Source: JAGQNP01 sp038257245
GTDB lineage: Bacteria; Patescibacteriota; Saccharimonadia; Saccharimonadales; JACQNP01
Reading direction: 5' to 3'
NCBI GenBank assembly: GCA_038257245.1
Contig: JBBSJL010000014.1
Location: 1-21,419 of the forward strand
Length of the DNA: 21,419 nucleotides
Part shown: positions 1 to 7,739 of the stretch, piece after piece
How positions within the stretch are numbered: position 1 is the first letter of the stretch
Layout: every line of letters begins with the position of its first letter
The notes under the pieces: generated by a model
What the model was told of the DNA's origin: nothing
What the model saw: the letters and a program-made list of their open reading frames with translations, nothing else
Databases searched by the model: none
Program-made: the position numbers and the translations under genes

Positions 1-346
1 GATCTAGAACTATTTTTTTGCAACTCGTGAATTTGGGGAAGTACTTATCATTACTAATCTTTTCGATAAGGTCCATAGTTGATGTGTCCACAATTATCAC
101 AAGGTCAAAGTGAGATGGCAGTTCATTACCTACACGGCTCCAGGCCGTAAGATATCTAAGATATGTGGGCACATCAACCCCGCAATATAGGTGTGAGGTT
201 TTCCCCATGGTGTTCAGAATTTCATCTAGCGCAAGAGCACTCCCTAAGCTGTCGGCATCGGGGTTATCGGCTTGAATAATGACAATTTCACTAGAATCCT
301 CAACTAACTTAACAAAATGGTCTAAGTGCTTACTGTCAACGCTCAC
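1..346 (-). CDS. DHH-family phosphoesterase (NrnA/RecJ-like), partial, runs off the left edge
   Basis: About 115 N-terminal residues are visible; the frame stays open to base 1. The product begins MSVDSKHLDHFVKLVED and contains QADNPDADSLGSALAL (about residues 25-40), the Asp-rich motif I of DHH phosphoesterases, and VIIVDTS (about 83-89), the hydrophobic-Asp motif II. Family members are Mn-dependent nanoRNases/pAp phosphatases (NrnA) or RecJ-type exonucleases; the motif spacing and short N-terminus suit the NrnA-like group better, but the DHH and DHHA1 parts lie outside the window. I chose the GTG at 344-346 because it overlaps the recR stop (GTGA), which implies translational coupling. It is the last visible gene of the dnaX-dnaB-ybaB-recR operon. 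Family assignment is fairly sure, substrate is not. Confidence 0.8.
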   Translation of the reverse strand, partial: MSVDSKHLDHFVKLVEDSSEIVIIQADNPDADSLGSALALDEILNTMGKTSHLYCGVDVPTYLRYLTAWSRVGNELPSHFDLVIIVDTSTMDLIEKISNDKYFPKFTSCKKIVLD

Positions 347-942
347 AGAGTCGTCCTGCCCTCTAATGCACGTCCTAAGGTAATCTGATCGGCGTATTCC
401 AGGTCAAGGCCTACCGGAAGACCCCTGGCGAGACGTGTAACTTTAACTCTACCCGGCAGTTGTTTCTGAATGTAGAGCGCAGTTGATTCTCCTTCAACTG
501 TAGCATTAAGAGCCACGATAACCTCGGTCACTTTGTCCCTGTTAATTCGGCTAACAAGTTCTTTTATTCTCAGTTGATCTGGGTTAATACCATCAATAGG
601 TGAAATCAAGCCACCAATAACATGGTAAGTTCCATTGTAGTGGCCAGTTCGTTCAATCGAAACTATGTCAAAGGGTTCAGCGACTAGTGCAACTTGTTGT
701 TTGTCGCGTTTGGGATCTGAGTATAAAGGCGAAACTTGCTGGTCGTTATCAATTAAAGCAAAGGTAACTTCGCATAGCTTTGTCTTGGAACTAAGCTTAG
801 ATATATCCTTAGAGAGGTCTATTGCTCGAGGAGGGTTTTTAAACAAAAAGTATGCGTATCTTTCGGCCGTACGGGGTCCAACACCAGGAAGTTGACCCAG
901 GGAATTGATTATCTCCTGAAAAGCGTGTGGCAGTATGGCCAT
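343..942 (-). CDS. recR: Recombination mediator protein RecR, without the canonical zinc finger
   Basis: RecR works with RecO/RecF to load RecA at gaps. The 199-aa length is normal. The helix-hairpin-helix LPGVGPRTAERYAYFL is at residues 18-33, the Toprim core VALVAEPFDIVSIERTG at about 84-100, followed by GGLISPIDGINPDQLRI, and the C-terminal GLPVGLDLEYADQITLGRAL is typical. The C4 zinc finger that normally sits between the HhH and Toprim parts is degenerate: only C57 remains, and the positions aligned with the other three cysteines are T60, S71 and Y74, although the flanking SDPKRD (75-80) is preserved. The ATG lies 7 nt after the ybaB stop with no clear Shine-Dalgarno, so translation is probably coupled. 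The identity is secure. Confidence 0.96.
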   Translation of the reverse strand: MAILPHAFQEIINSLGQLPGVGPRTAERYAYFLFKNPPRAIDLSKDISKLSSKTKLCEVTFALIDNDQQVSPLYSDPKRDKQQVALVAEPFDIVSIERTGHYNGTYHVIGGLISPIDGINPDQLRIKELVSRINRDKVTEVIVALNATVEGESTALYIQKQLPGRVKVTRLARGLPVGLDLEYADQITLGRALEGRTTL

Positions 943-949
943 AGTCGGA

Positions 950-1243
950 CTATAGTCCTAGATCGCCGAGTGCGCCCATCATGGGCTGCATCTTTTCAGC
1001 GGCTATTTTTTGGCTTTGCTGGATAGCGTCTTTAACGGAGTCTTCAATCCATTTTTCTAGTTGGCCAATATCACTAAGGTCAATACTTTCAGGATCTATA
1101 CTAACTTTTTTAATTTTCTGCTCACCAGTGATCTCGACAGTAACCGCACCATCACCAGCTTCGACAGTTATCACCATTTTTTGTAGTTCTTTCTGTAATT
1201 TCTTAACTTTTAATAACATTTTCGCTTGATCAAATTTACTCAT
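950..1243 (-). CDS. ybaB: YbaB/EbfC-family nucleoid-associated protein
   Basis: This small (97 aa) DNA-binding protein belongs to the family usually encoded between dnaX and recR. It begins MSKFDQAKMLLKVKKLQKEL, the N-terminal helix of the family, then a short beta region (GAVTVEITGEQKIKKVSIDP, about residues 32-51) and a C-terminal helical part with QKIAAEKMQPMMG. Family members form dimers that bind DNA and are linked to recombination and replication restart. The start is supported by a good Shine-Dalgarno, AAGGAG, about 5-6 nt upstream of the ATG. Here dnaB and a membrane-protein gene separate it from dnaX, whereas many bacteria have dnaX-ybaB-recR contiguous. Confidence 0.92.
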   Translation of the reverse strand: MSKFDQAKMLLKVKKLQKELQKMVITVEAGDGAVTVEITGEQKIKKVSIDPESIDLSDIGQLEKWIEDSVKDAIQQSQKIAAEKMQPMMGALGDLGL

Positions 1244-1277
1244 ATTATCTCCTTATGTCACCTACTATTGTAACAAG

Positions 1278-2468
1278 TTATTGCATTATGCTGTAGTTAT
1301 TTTTAGTGCTGTCCATATGTGGCCAGGCAATGAAGTATCTATAGGAATTATAAAATGCAGATAGTGATACGGCTATTACGACGATTACGACTCCCAAGTT
1401 TCTAGCAAATGGGTTTCTTGGGAATACAGCGAGCCACTGTTGGAGTAACCAAACAATCCCACCACTAATAATTAACATAATATACGGTAAGATTATTATG
1501 CTTGGTACGCTACTACTCGTGGCAATAAGTATTGCACTAATAATAATTGATAGAAGAATGTATCTACTCCTGCTACGTGTACGGTTTTTATATAAACTGA
1601 TCGCTCCAGTAATAATTAGAATTATTGTAAATATATCAAATACAGCTTGGCTCCCCATGCCATAACTATTTTTAAACGAGGAGTCCCAGAAGGTGTTAAC
1701 AATAAACCTTGAAACATTAGATAATATAACTCGCACGTCTAGATTAGCCGGGGTTATTCCTGTAAGTTGTTTAGTAAACTCGAGGTTGTCTATTTGGATG
1801 AGTAACGGGATCAATATAATAATGAAAACAATCGTAGATACAATAACGTACCATAACGGAGAATTCCGTAACTCGTAAACTATACGTTTATGTTTCCAAA
1901 TTGCTCCTGCAACTACGAACCAGATTAAGCCTGGTAAGTATAGAAGTGCCCCTAAAGTTAAGACAGTTATGATTAAGGCGAATTTATGTTTTTTGGTTGA
2001 TTGGAACCAAACAACAATTGCAGCTATAGAAGTTGCAAGTAATACACCTACATCAGGGAGAGCTGAGCGTGTAACAATCAAAAACCAGGTTGAGGTAATA
2101 AATAGACCACAAGTTAACAAGGCAGCTCTGGTGGTTCTCCAAACGCGTATAACATTAAACATTATAATAACTGAAGTTAGCCCTAGAAATGCATTTGCGA
2201 TACGTAGTGTCTGAATGTCATTCCTAATAACTTTTAGACTAAGTTTATGAAATAAGTATATCGGTAGATATATAGGATTATCAGGTACCATGGGTCCATC
2301 AGCAATATTTGTGAAATAATCAATCTCAGGTTGAGAATACCCGTTTGGCACGGTGGAGAGGTTAGTCAGTAAGAATACTACGGAAAGTGTCAATAGCCCT
2401 ACCGTCACGAGTACAGGCTTCCACATTAAACTAAAATAAAACTTAACCTTTTTCACAATTACATGCAT
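1278..2468 (-). CDS. Polytopic membrane protein, GT-C glycosyltransferase-like
   Basis: This 396-aa protein has roughly nine or ten hydrophobic segments, the first at about residues 17-35. The first extracytoplasmic loop carries acidic residues in SQPEIDYF (E48, D50), the place where GT-C enzymes (ArnT/PMT type, using polyprenyl-phosphate sugars) keep their catalytic acidic pair. A second loop has the sequence TRSALPDVG. I therefore infer a membrane sugar transferase acting on lipid-linked sugars for cell-surface glycans, but the family cannot be named with certainty and the substrate is unknown. The gene sits inside the replication/repair operon, 15 nt after the dnaB stop, with only a weak AAGTGA ribosome site. 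It has no obvious functional link to its neighbours, so co-transcription here may just reflect genome compaction. Confidence 0.6.
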   Translation of the reverse strand: MHVIVKKVKFYFSLMWKPVLVTVGLLTLSVVFLLTNLSTVPNGYSQPEIDYFTNIADGPMVPDNPIYLPIYLFHKLSLKVIRNDIQTLRIANAFLGLTSVIIMFNVIRVWRTTRAALLTCGLFITSTWFLIVTRSALPDVGVLLATSIAAIVVWFQSTKKHKFALIITVLTLGALLYLPGLIWFVVAGAIWKHKRIVYELRNSPLWYVIVSTIVFIIILIPLLIQIDNLEFTKQLTGITPANLDVRVILSNVSRFIVNTFWDSSFKNSYGMGSQAVFDIFTIILIITGAISLYKNRTRSRSRYILLSIIISAILIATSSSVPSIIILPYIMLIISGGIVWLLQQWLAVFPRNPFARNLGVVIVVIAVSLSAFYNSYRYFIAWPHMDSTKNNYSIMQ

Positions 2469-2483
2469 TATATCACTTAATTA

Positions 2484-3839
2484 TTAATGGCTGAACGTAT
2501 CGCTGTGTCTGGTGTCTAAACTTCTGAACCTCTGTTTTTCTTTATCAAAGAAAAGTTCTACAGCGCCAGTCGGTCCATTTCTATGCTTCTTGATAAATAT
2601 GTCGGTAATATTTCTGCGCTCAGTGTCGGGGTTATAATAGTCCTCACGATATATAAATGCCACGACGTCTGCATCTTGTTCAATTGAGCCTGATTCACGT
2701 AGGTCGGCTAGTTGAGGGATTTGTGGGCTTCTGTTTTCTACTGAACGACTTAATTGACTAAGTGCTACAAGCGGAACATTTAATTCCCGTGCTATGCCCT
2801 TGAGTCCCCTAGATATTTCTGATATTTCTTGGACACGATTACCGTCACCGCCAAACTTGTGCCCACCACTCATCAGCTGCAAGTAGTCAACTATTATTAA
2901 TCCCAGCGGCCTTAAATGTGCTTCTCGTCTTGATTTTGTTCGGAGTTCGCTTACGGTAATTCCAGGAGAGTCGTCGATAAAGATTGGCGCTTCAGATAGT
3001 GAGCCCATAGCATGGCCAATCTTTTCGAAATCATCATCTGTGAGATTGCCTGTGCGCAGCGCCCATGCATCAACACCCGATTCCATTGATAACATTCTGT
3101 CTACTAACTGCTCTTTACTCATCTCTAAGCTGAATATTAGTACCGGTTGTTCAGATTTCAACGCAACGTTATGAGCAAGGTTTAGTGCGAGTGCAGTTTT
3201 ACCCATTGATGGTCTTGCTGCAAGTATAAATAAATCAGACTTTTGTAATCCTGCTAAAACGGCATCTAAGTCTTTAAACCCAGTCGGCACCCCACGAATT
3301 GAATTTTTATCTTTGTGAAGTTCGTCCAAACGTTCAAAACTTTCACCTAGAATTGTTTCTAAACTCACAATGTCTTGTTTCACATGCTTTTGGCTTACAT
3401 TAAATAGTCTTGTTTCAGCCTCTTCAATGAGTTCTTGTAGCCCTTTTGCCTCGTCTTGACCAAGATCTATGATTTCCTGAGAGGCTTTTATTAATCGACG
3501 TCTGAGTGCCTTTTGTGTAACAATCTCGGCATATTTTTCTATATGAGCGGCGGTAGGTACAAAATTGGTTAGTTGAGTAAGGTACTGACTACCACCAACT
3601 CCATCGAGGAAGCCAGTACTTTTTAGTTGGTCAGAAAGCGTAAGAACATCAATCGGACTACGTTTTTCATAGAGTTGCATAACCGCCTCATAAATACGGC
3701 GATGTCGTTCTTCATAAAAATCTTCTGGAATAACATTGTCAGCAATCTTTACTATGGCGTCACTATCGATAAGAATGGCGCCTAACAGGCTAGCTTCTGC
3801 TTCGGTATTGTGTGGTGGAACCCTGTTTATGTCGCTCAT
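2484..3839 (-). CDS. dnaB: Replicative DNA helicase DnaB
   Basis: This is the hexameric fork helicase, 451 aa, a normal length. The N-terminal domain starts VPPHNTEAEASLLGAIL (about residues 7-23). The RecA-like domain has Walker A ARPSMGKTA (208-216), the SLEMSKEQL motif (237-245), Walker B PLGLIIVDYLQLM (311-323), VALSQLSRSVE (358-368) and DLRESGSIEQDADVV (379-393). No intein is present, although dnaB is a common intein host. The ATG is 5 nt after the dnaX stop and has no Shine-Dalgarno, so it is probably coupled to dnaX translation. The identity is secure. Confidence 0.97.
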   Translation of the reverse strand: MSDINRVPPHNTEAEASLLGAILIDSDAIVKIADNVIPEDFYEERHRRIYEAVMQLYEKRSPIDVLTLSDQLKSTGFLDGVGGSQYLTQLTNFVPTAAHIEKYAEIVTQKALRRRLIKASQEIIDLGQDEAKGLQELIEEAETRLFNVSQKHVKQDIVSLETILGESFERLDELHKDKNSIRGVPTGFKDLDAVLAGLQKSDLFILAARPSMGKTALALNLAHNVALKSEQPVLIFSLEMSKEQLVDRMLSMESGVDAWALRTGNLTDDDFEKIGHAMGSLSEAPIFIDDSPGITVSELRTKSRREAHLRPLGLIIVDYLQLMSGGHKFGGDGNRVQEISEISRGLKGIARELNVPLVALSQLSRSVENRSPQIPQLADLRESGSIEQDADVVAFIYREDYYNPDTERRNITDIFIKKHRNGPTGAVELFFDKEKQRFRSLDTRHSDTFSH

Positions 3840-3844
3840 TTCAA

Positions 3845-5275
3845 CTATGATTCTAGCACTTCGCTACCACCAAAAATATTGTTAATGGTTACTATGTCCG
3901 CATCTGGAGGTGTTTTACGTTTCTCGGAATCAACTTCGCAGATGATAGCTTTGTTATGTCCAGATACCTCTTGGACAACTTTTGCTAGCTTATCTAAATT
4001 ATCGGAAGAGCCAACCTGTTTGTAATGAAATGGGAACCTAAACTTCAACACGATTTTGTCTTTATATATCTCAGGTTTACTTATACGTAACACACTATAT
4101 AAAGTGCTGTGGTGTTTTTTTAGGACTTCGAGGATCCTGTCCCACTCATCACCTGGTTCTGAAGATGCAAATATTTTAGAATTTACAATCTCAGTAGCTT
4201 CAGTATTCTCCACCGGTTCTGTATTCTTGTGTGAGTTTACTGACCGATTAGTTTTTTGGACACTAATTTCTGGTTCTTTGGCAGCATTAGGAGGCTCTTT
4301 TGGGCTTATCAAAGGCTTATGGTCAGCGTTTGAAATTTGAGCTTCCAGTAATACTACGTCTAAAAGTAATTCCGAGTTAGTTTTACCCTGGACATTAACC
4401 AGCTCTTTATACAGTTGGAGAGTTTTCTTATCTGAGTTAACTAAATACTCATCTCGCAATTTCTTTGCAAGTTGTTTGGCCAGTACATTACTCTGAATCC
4501 CCTGTGTGCGTAGATTATCCAGTAAGTCTATCAACGATTTAGGTGTCCCATTCTTCACATCGCTGATTACCTGATCTAAAAATTGACCTGACGCTAGCCC
4601 TAAGCCTAAATTAGCCGTTTCAAGATCTATTGTTGTATTATTTGTCTTCAGTTTGTCCAGCAAGCTAATACTATCCCTAAATGAGCCATCGCCATGTTCA
4701 GCAATGACTTCGGCTGCTGCTGAATCTAGCTTAATATTTTCTGACTCGGCTATTGATAAAAGGTGTTCGACGGCTATCTTATTTGAAATTGGTTTAAATG
4801 AAAAGTGTTGGGTACGACTTATGATAGTATCTGGTAATTTATTCAGTTCCGTCGTAGCGAGGATAAATATAACGTGATCTGGTGGTTCTTCAAGCGTTTT
4901 CAATAATGCGTTAAATGCTTCTTTGGTAAGCATATGTACTTCATCAACAATATATACCTTATATTTGGCGCTAGTGGGTGAAACATGGACTTTGTCGCGT
5001 AAATCCCGTATTTCGTCGATACGTCTGTTGCTAGCGGCATCAATTTCAATAATATCTAAATGGGTTGTATTTTCATCATAGGGTAGCTTATTCACTTCAT
5101 GCGCGAGTATTCTGGCAATGCTGGTTTTTCCTACACCCCGGGGGCCGGTAAATAGATATGCATGACTAAAAGTACCATCTTTTACAGCATGTTTTAAGGT
5201 GCTCGTAATATGATCCTGACCAATTACTTCGTCAAGAGTCTTCGAACGATACTTTCTGTATAACGCCTGCCCCAT
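3845..5275 (-). CDS. dnaX: DNA polymerase III clamp-loader subunit tau/gamma, DnaX, with zinc module deleted
   Basis: This is the AAA+ clamp-loader subunit. It starts MGQALYRKYRSKTLDEVIGQ, as in the family. Walker A GPRGVGKTS is at 44-52, EIDAASNRRIDEIRDLRD at 77-94, Walker B DEVHML at 111-116, ATTELNKLPDTIISRTQHF at about 140-158 with the SRT sensor, and sensor 2 GSFRDSISLLDK near 200. The four-cysteine zinc loop that normally lies between Walker A and EIDAAS is missing: only about 15 residues with no cysteine join LAHEVN to EIDAAS. The C-terminal third is a poorly conserved linker and tail; at 476 aa the protein is shorter than E. coli tau. The start is supported by GAGG about 6 nt upstream. 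A possible -10 box TATACT lies at 5296-5301 without a convincing -35. Confidence 0.95.
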   Translation of the reverse strand: MGQALYRKYRSKTLDEVIGQDHITSTLKHAVKDGTFSHAYLFTGPRGVGKTSIARILAHEVNKLPYDENTTHLDIIEIDAASNRRIDEIRDLRDKVHVSPTSAKYKVYIVDEVHMLTKEAFNALLKTLEEPPDHVIFILATTELNKLPDTIISRTQHFSFKPISNKIAVEHLLSIAESENIKLDSAAAEVIAEHGDGSFRDSISLLDKLKTNNTTIDLETANLGLGLASGQFLDQVISDVKNGTPKSLIDLLDNLRTQGIQSNVLAKQLAKKLRDEYLVNSDKKTLQLYKELVNVQGKTNSELLLDVVLLEAQISNADHKPLISPKEPPNAAKEPEISVQKTNRSVNSHKNTEPVENTEATEIVNSKIFASSEPGDEWDRILEVLKKHHSTLYSVLRISKPEIYKDKIVLKFRFPFHYKQVGSSDNLDKLAKVVQEVSGHNKAIICEVDSEKRKTPPDADIVTINNIFGGSEVLES

Positions 5276-5336
5276 AACACCTCACTTATGTATATAGTAT
5301 AACTCTAAATAAACAGTTAGTCTGTTGTGTTTATCG

Positions 5337-6068
5337 TTACAGCTCGTTCAAACGAGCCATGTCCCAGTTTGATTGCTCAACAGATTCAAAATCATAAAAC
5401 ATCCCTGAAAGTTCTTGAACGTACTCGTGTCTTGCTTCCTCGCCTCTGAGTGCACCAGAAATTGCAAGAGAAGTAGCTCCAACCCCAAGACTTGTTCTAA
5501 GCATTGGGCTATCGGTTTCATTTATTGCCACAGCGCCACATAACGAGGTGAGTTTTTCAGCCATTGCTTCCTTGCCACCTTTGGTTGGTTGCATAGACAG
5601 ATGGTCAACGGCGTGCGTAAGGCTTCGGTAGTTCATGTCAGCTTTAAGTGCCCAAGCTGTCTTGAGTCCCTCTTGTCCGAGCACAATACTCACTGATGTC
5701 TTACCAAGTAGTGAAACTCTGGGGGCCAATAGCACGCCTGTTGCTATGACCAATGCTGCTGCTGTATCAACTCGCGGGTCCCATTCGGCACCAGCTACAG
5801 ACGTACCATAGCCTGATTCAGGAAATAATCGATCGATAGTCCTAGCTGCTATTCCCTCCATATCAGAAGCAGCAGAAGCTATAGCAAACTTTAAGGCGCC
5901 TTTCTGTCCTTTTCTTAGCCTTCTAGCGCACTCAACAGCTAACGGGACACGTGAAAGTGTCATTACATTTGCAGGCGTTATTACCCTGTCAGATGGGGCA
6001 ACTTCACTGTTTTGCTGTGGTTCAATTCTTGGGTTCTTGACAAATTTATTGAAAATGCTTGGATACAT
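5337..6068 (-). CDS. Divergent CDP-alcohol phosphatidyltransferase-like protein
   Basis: The 243-aa product has VITPANVMTLSRVPLAVEC (about residues 29-47), which resembles the PN-x-LT-x-xR start of CDP-alcohol phosphatidyltransferases. It is followed by a recognisable but altered catalytic signature. The family motif is D-x2-D-G-x2-A-R-x8-G-x3-D-x3-D. Here the second half is intact (G93-x3-D97-x3-D101) and G72-x2-A75-R76 is present, but the first aspartates are replaced by D69-M-E71 with one residue fewer, and the A-R to G spacing is about 16 instead of 8. Hydrophobic stretches are weak. These enzymes make phospholipid head groups at the membrane; whether this one is active is uncertain. It could also be a soluble derivative. 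It lies between the rplL-side hypothetical gene and dnaX. Confidence 0.5.
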   Translation of the reverse strand: MYPSIFNKFVKNPRIEPQQNSEVAPSDRVITPANVMTLSRVPLAVECARRLRKGQKGALKFAIASAASDMEGIAARTIDRLFPESGYGTSVAGAEWDPRVDTAAALVIATGVLLAPRVSLLGKTSVSIVLGQEGLKTAWALKADMNYRSLTHAVDHLSMQPTKGGKEAMAEKLTSLCGAVAINETDSPMLRTSLGVGATSLAISGALRGEEARHEYVQELSGMFYDFESVEQSNWDMARLNEL

Positions 6069-6093
6069 TTAAATACAGTACTATATATTGATG

Positions 6094-6102
6094 TATATAC
6101 CA
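6094..6102 (-). promoter_or_regulatory. Possible extended -10 promoter for the phosphatidyltransferase-like gene
   Basis: On the minus strand this reads TGG followed by TATATA, an extended -10 element 25 nt before the ATG. The -35 region (ATTCTT at 17 bp) is poor. It lies in the 60-bp gap after the preceding gene. Confidence 0.35.
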
Positions 6103-6128
6103 TGAGCACTTCACACAAGAATACTCCG

Positions 6129-6641
6129 TTATAAGGCGGCTTCTAGGGCGGCCCACTCGGCCTGTGTGTCGTCTTCAGGAACATTTATACTTACTTGGTC
6201 ACCTGGCTTTGCCTTGAAATATGTAACACTGGCTAACAGCACCCTGTAGTTTCTCTTGCCTACCTCTACAAAATAGTGTCCGTTTTCTTGTTTTAATAGA
6301 CCAACAATTTGCTTGCGAGGAATGGGCCCGATTTGTTTATACATAAACGCGCCATCTTCAGCGATAGTCAATTTCAGGATATCACCCTGAACTAGCTTAG
6401 ACTTACTGGCGTAGTTTGCTGGCACAGGATAGGTCTTCCCATCAGAACCAACCATGTTTTGGCCGTCAAACACACCTTCAATAACTTTGCCTAGAACTTC
6501 ATCCTTTAGCATCGCAGGATTGACTGTTGAATCTTCACCTACAAGACTAAGTAATAGTTCCTTCGCCGCAGCTAGACTAGTCTCTGCCTCTTGTATAAGT
6601 GATTTTAGTCTTTTGATTTGTTTATCTGGTATATCCGCCAT
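6129..6641 (-). CDS. Conserved-looking hypothetical protein: coiled coil plus beta-rich domain
   Basis: I do not recognise this family. From the ATG at 6639-6641 the product is 170 aa. It has a charged helical N-terminus, probably a coiled coil (about residues 6-36, KQIKRLKSLIQEAETSLAAA). A beta-rich part follows with VIEGVFDGQNMVGSDGKTY, VPANYASKSKLVQGDILKLT and YFVEVGKRNYRVLLASVTYF, resembling one or two small barrels. It ends in an acidic, Trp-containing tail (EDDTQAEWAALEAAL). The frame is open up to a GTG at 6662, but the ATG at 6641 has AGAAGAG about 9 nt upstream while the GTG has no good ribosome site, so I prefer the shorter form. It lies directly downstream of rplJ-rplL, behind their terminator, so it has its own transcription. 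A role with nucleic acid or the ribosome is only a guess from position. Confidence 0.7.
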   Translation of the reverse strand: MADIPDKQIKRLKSLIQEAETSLAAAKELLLSLVGEDSTVNPAMLKDEVLGKVIEGVFDGQNMVGSDGKTYPVPANYASKSKLVQGDILKLTIAEDGAFMYKQIGPIPRKQIVGLLKQENGHYFVEVGKRNYRVLLASVTYFKAKPGDQVSINVPEDDTQAEWAALEAAL

Positions 6642-6703
6642 AATTTTGATCTCTTCTAACACTTCGCCTAAAGTGTTGGTTTTACTCCACTATTCTTACT
6701 CAA

Positions 6704-6730
6704 ACTATCATGATAAATAGTCAATGTCAA
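6704..6730 (-). promoter_or_regulatory. Weak promoter candidate for the hypothetical gene at 6641
   Basis: A perfect -35 TTGACA (6725-6730) is followed after 15 bp by GATAGT (6704-6709). Other spacings give poorer -10 boxes. A 10-bp palindrome TATCATGATA spans the spacer and could bind a repressor. A promoter is needed here because the upstream rplL terminator isolates this gene. Confidence 0.35.
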
Positions 6731-6772
6731 AAATATGTTTGTAAACTGTGGAAAAGTTTATACATTAATAGC

Positions 6773-6800
6773 AAAAAGAGGCTCACAAGTAAGCCTCTTT
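6773..6800 (-). terminator. Intrinsic terminator after rplL
   Basis: On the minus strand AAAGAGGCT and AGCCTCTTT form a perfect 9-bp stem around an 8-nt loop, and the stem runs into a TTTTT tract. It sits 24 nt past the rplL stop and closes the rplJ-rplL unit. Confidence 0.88.
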
Positions 6801-6824
6801 AAGTACTTTTTGCAGTATAGAATA

Positions 6825-7202
6825 CTACGCTAGTTCGACTGTTGCGCCAGCTTCTTCCAAAGCTTTTTTAGCGTTTTCAGCGTCTTCTTTCTTTGCAGCT
6901 TCTAGAACTGTCTTTGGAGCGCCATCTACGATAGCTTTTGCTTCTCCTAGACCAAGAGCTGTAATGTCTTTCACAGCCTTAATGACTGCAACTTTTTGAG
7001 CACCTGCATCCTTTAGGATTACGTCGTACTCAGATTTTTCTTCTGCTGCTGGGGCGTCTCCACCAGCTGCTGGACCAGCCATTGCAACCGCTGCTGCAGC
7101 TGGTTCAATGCCGTATTCATCCCTTAGGATGTTCTTTAACTCGTTGACTTCAACTACTGTCAAACCAACAAGTTGTTCTGCAAATTTCTTTAGATCTGCC
7201 AT
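6825..7202 (-). CDS. rplL: 50S ribosomal protein L7/L12
   Basis: This is the flexible stalk protein that recruits translation factors; four or six copies bind L10. The 125-aa length is normal. The N-terminal dimerisation domain begins MADLKKFAEQLVGLTVVEVN, then comes an Ala/Gly/Pro-rich hinge (about residues 34-54, AAAAVAMAGPAAGGDAPA), then the C-terminal domain with KVAVIKAVKDITALGLGEAK and VDGAPKTVLE. The start has AAAGGA about 9 nt upstream. It is co-transcribed with rplJ, 15 nt apart, and ends in a clear terminator. Confidence 0.97.
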   Translation of the reverse strand: MADLKKFAEQLVGLTVVEVNELKNILRDEYGIEPAAAAVAMAGPAAGGDAPAAEEKSEYDVILKDAGAQKVAVIKAVKDITALGLGEAKAIVDGAPKTVLEAAKKEDAENAKKALEEAGATVELA

Positions 7203-7217
7203 AGTTTCGATTCCTTT

Positions 7218-7739
7218 CTAGCTTGCTTTTGCTTCTACAGCGTCTAGCAAACCGAGTAAATTACTTGATAATGAGCCCACAACGTCGTTGACGGGCGATA
7301 TAAGCGTAGCCAATACTTCCGCAATAAGTTGATTTTTGCTTGGTAGTGTTGCAAGTGTTTTAACTTCTTCTGCTGGCATAAATCTGCCCTCAGGGCTAAT
7401 CGCCCCAACAAACTCTATACTTGGGTTTGTTTTAGCAAATGAAGATAAAACCTGTGCTGAAGCTACCTCATCAGTACTGTTGAAAGCATATAATAGCTGT
7501 CCTATAAGAGCATCTGTCTCTACAGTTTTTAGATCACTGTTTTGATGTAATGCTTTTATAACTAGACGGTTCTTAATTACCCTCACAACTGTTTCTGATT
7601 CTTTTGCTTGCTTGCGTAGGGCTTGGATAGCTTTAACTGAAGTACCTTGATACTTCGCAACAACAGTCAACTTGGAGTCAGTTAATAAACCACTGACTTC
7701 GCTGACAATGTCATCTTTCTGTTGTTTGGTTAGTGCCAT
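7218..7739 (-). CDS. rplJ: 50S ribosomal protein L10
   Basis: L10 anchors the L7/L12 stalk to 23S rRNA and, in studied bacteria, represses its own operon by binding the mRNA leader. The product is 173 aa, a normal length. It starts MALTKQQKDDIVSEVSGLLT, has VVAKYQGTSVKAIQALRKQ and VRVIKNRLVIKAL in the RNA-binding half, and has a helical C-terminus (NDVVGSLSSNLLGLLDAVEA) that would bind L12 dimers. Translation starts at the ATG with CGAGGT 4 nt upstream. The gene follows a long leader with its own promoter and attenuator rather than directly following rplA. Confidence 0.96.
   Translation of the reverse strand: MALTKQQKDDIVSEVSGLLTDSKLTVVAKYQGTSVKAIQALRKQAKESETVVRVIKNRLVIKALHQNSDLKTVETDALIGQLLYAFNSTDEVASAQVLSSFAKTNPSIEFVGAISPEGRFMPAEEVKTLATLPSKNQLIAEVLATLISPVNDVVGSLSSNLLGLLDAVEAKAS

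Noticed and set aside
665..895. Plus-strand open frames opposite recR, dnaX, rplA, LeuA and others
   Set aside because: They lie wholly inside strongly recognised minus-strand genes, have no domain signals and no ribosome sites. They are shadows.
3845..4400. Programmed frameshift in dnaX to make a gamma form
   Set aside because: I noticed no A AAA AAG type slippery run with a downstream stem in the relevant part of the gene, although I did not scan every heptamer exhaustively.
6642..6662. GTG start at 6662 for the hypothetical gene
   Set aside because: No Shine-Dalgarno precedes it; the codons it would add form the AGAAGAG site that serves the ATG at 6641.
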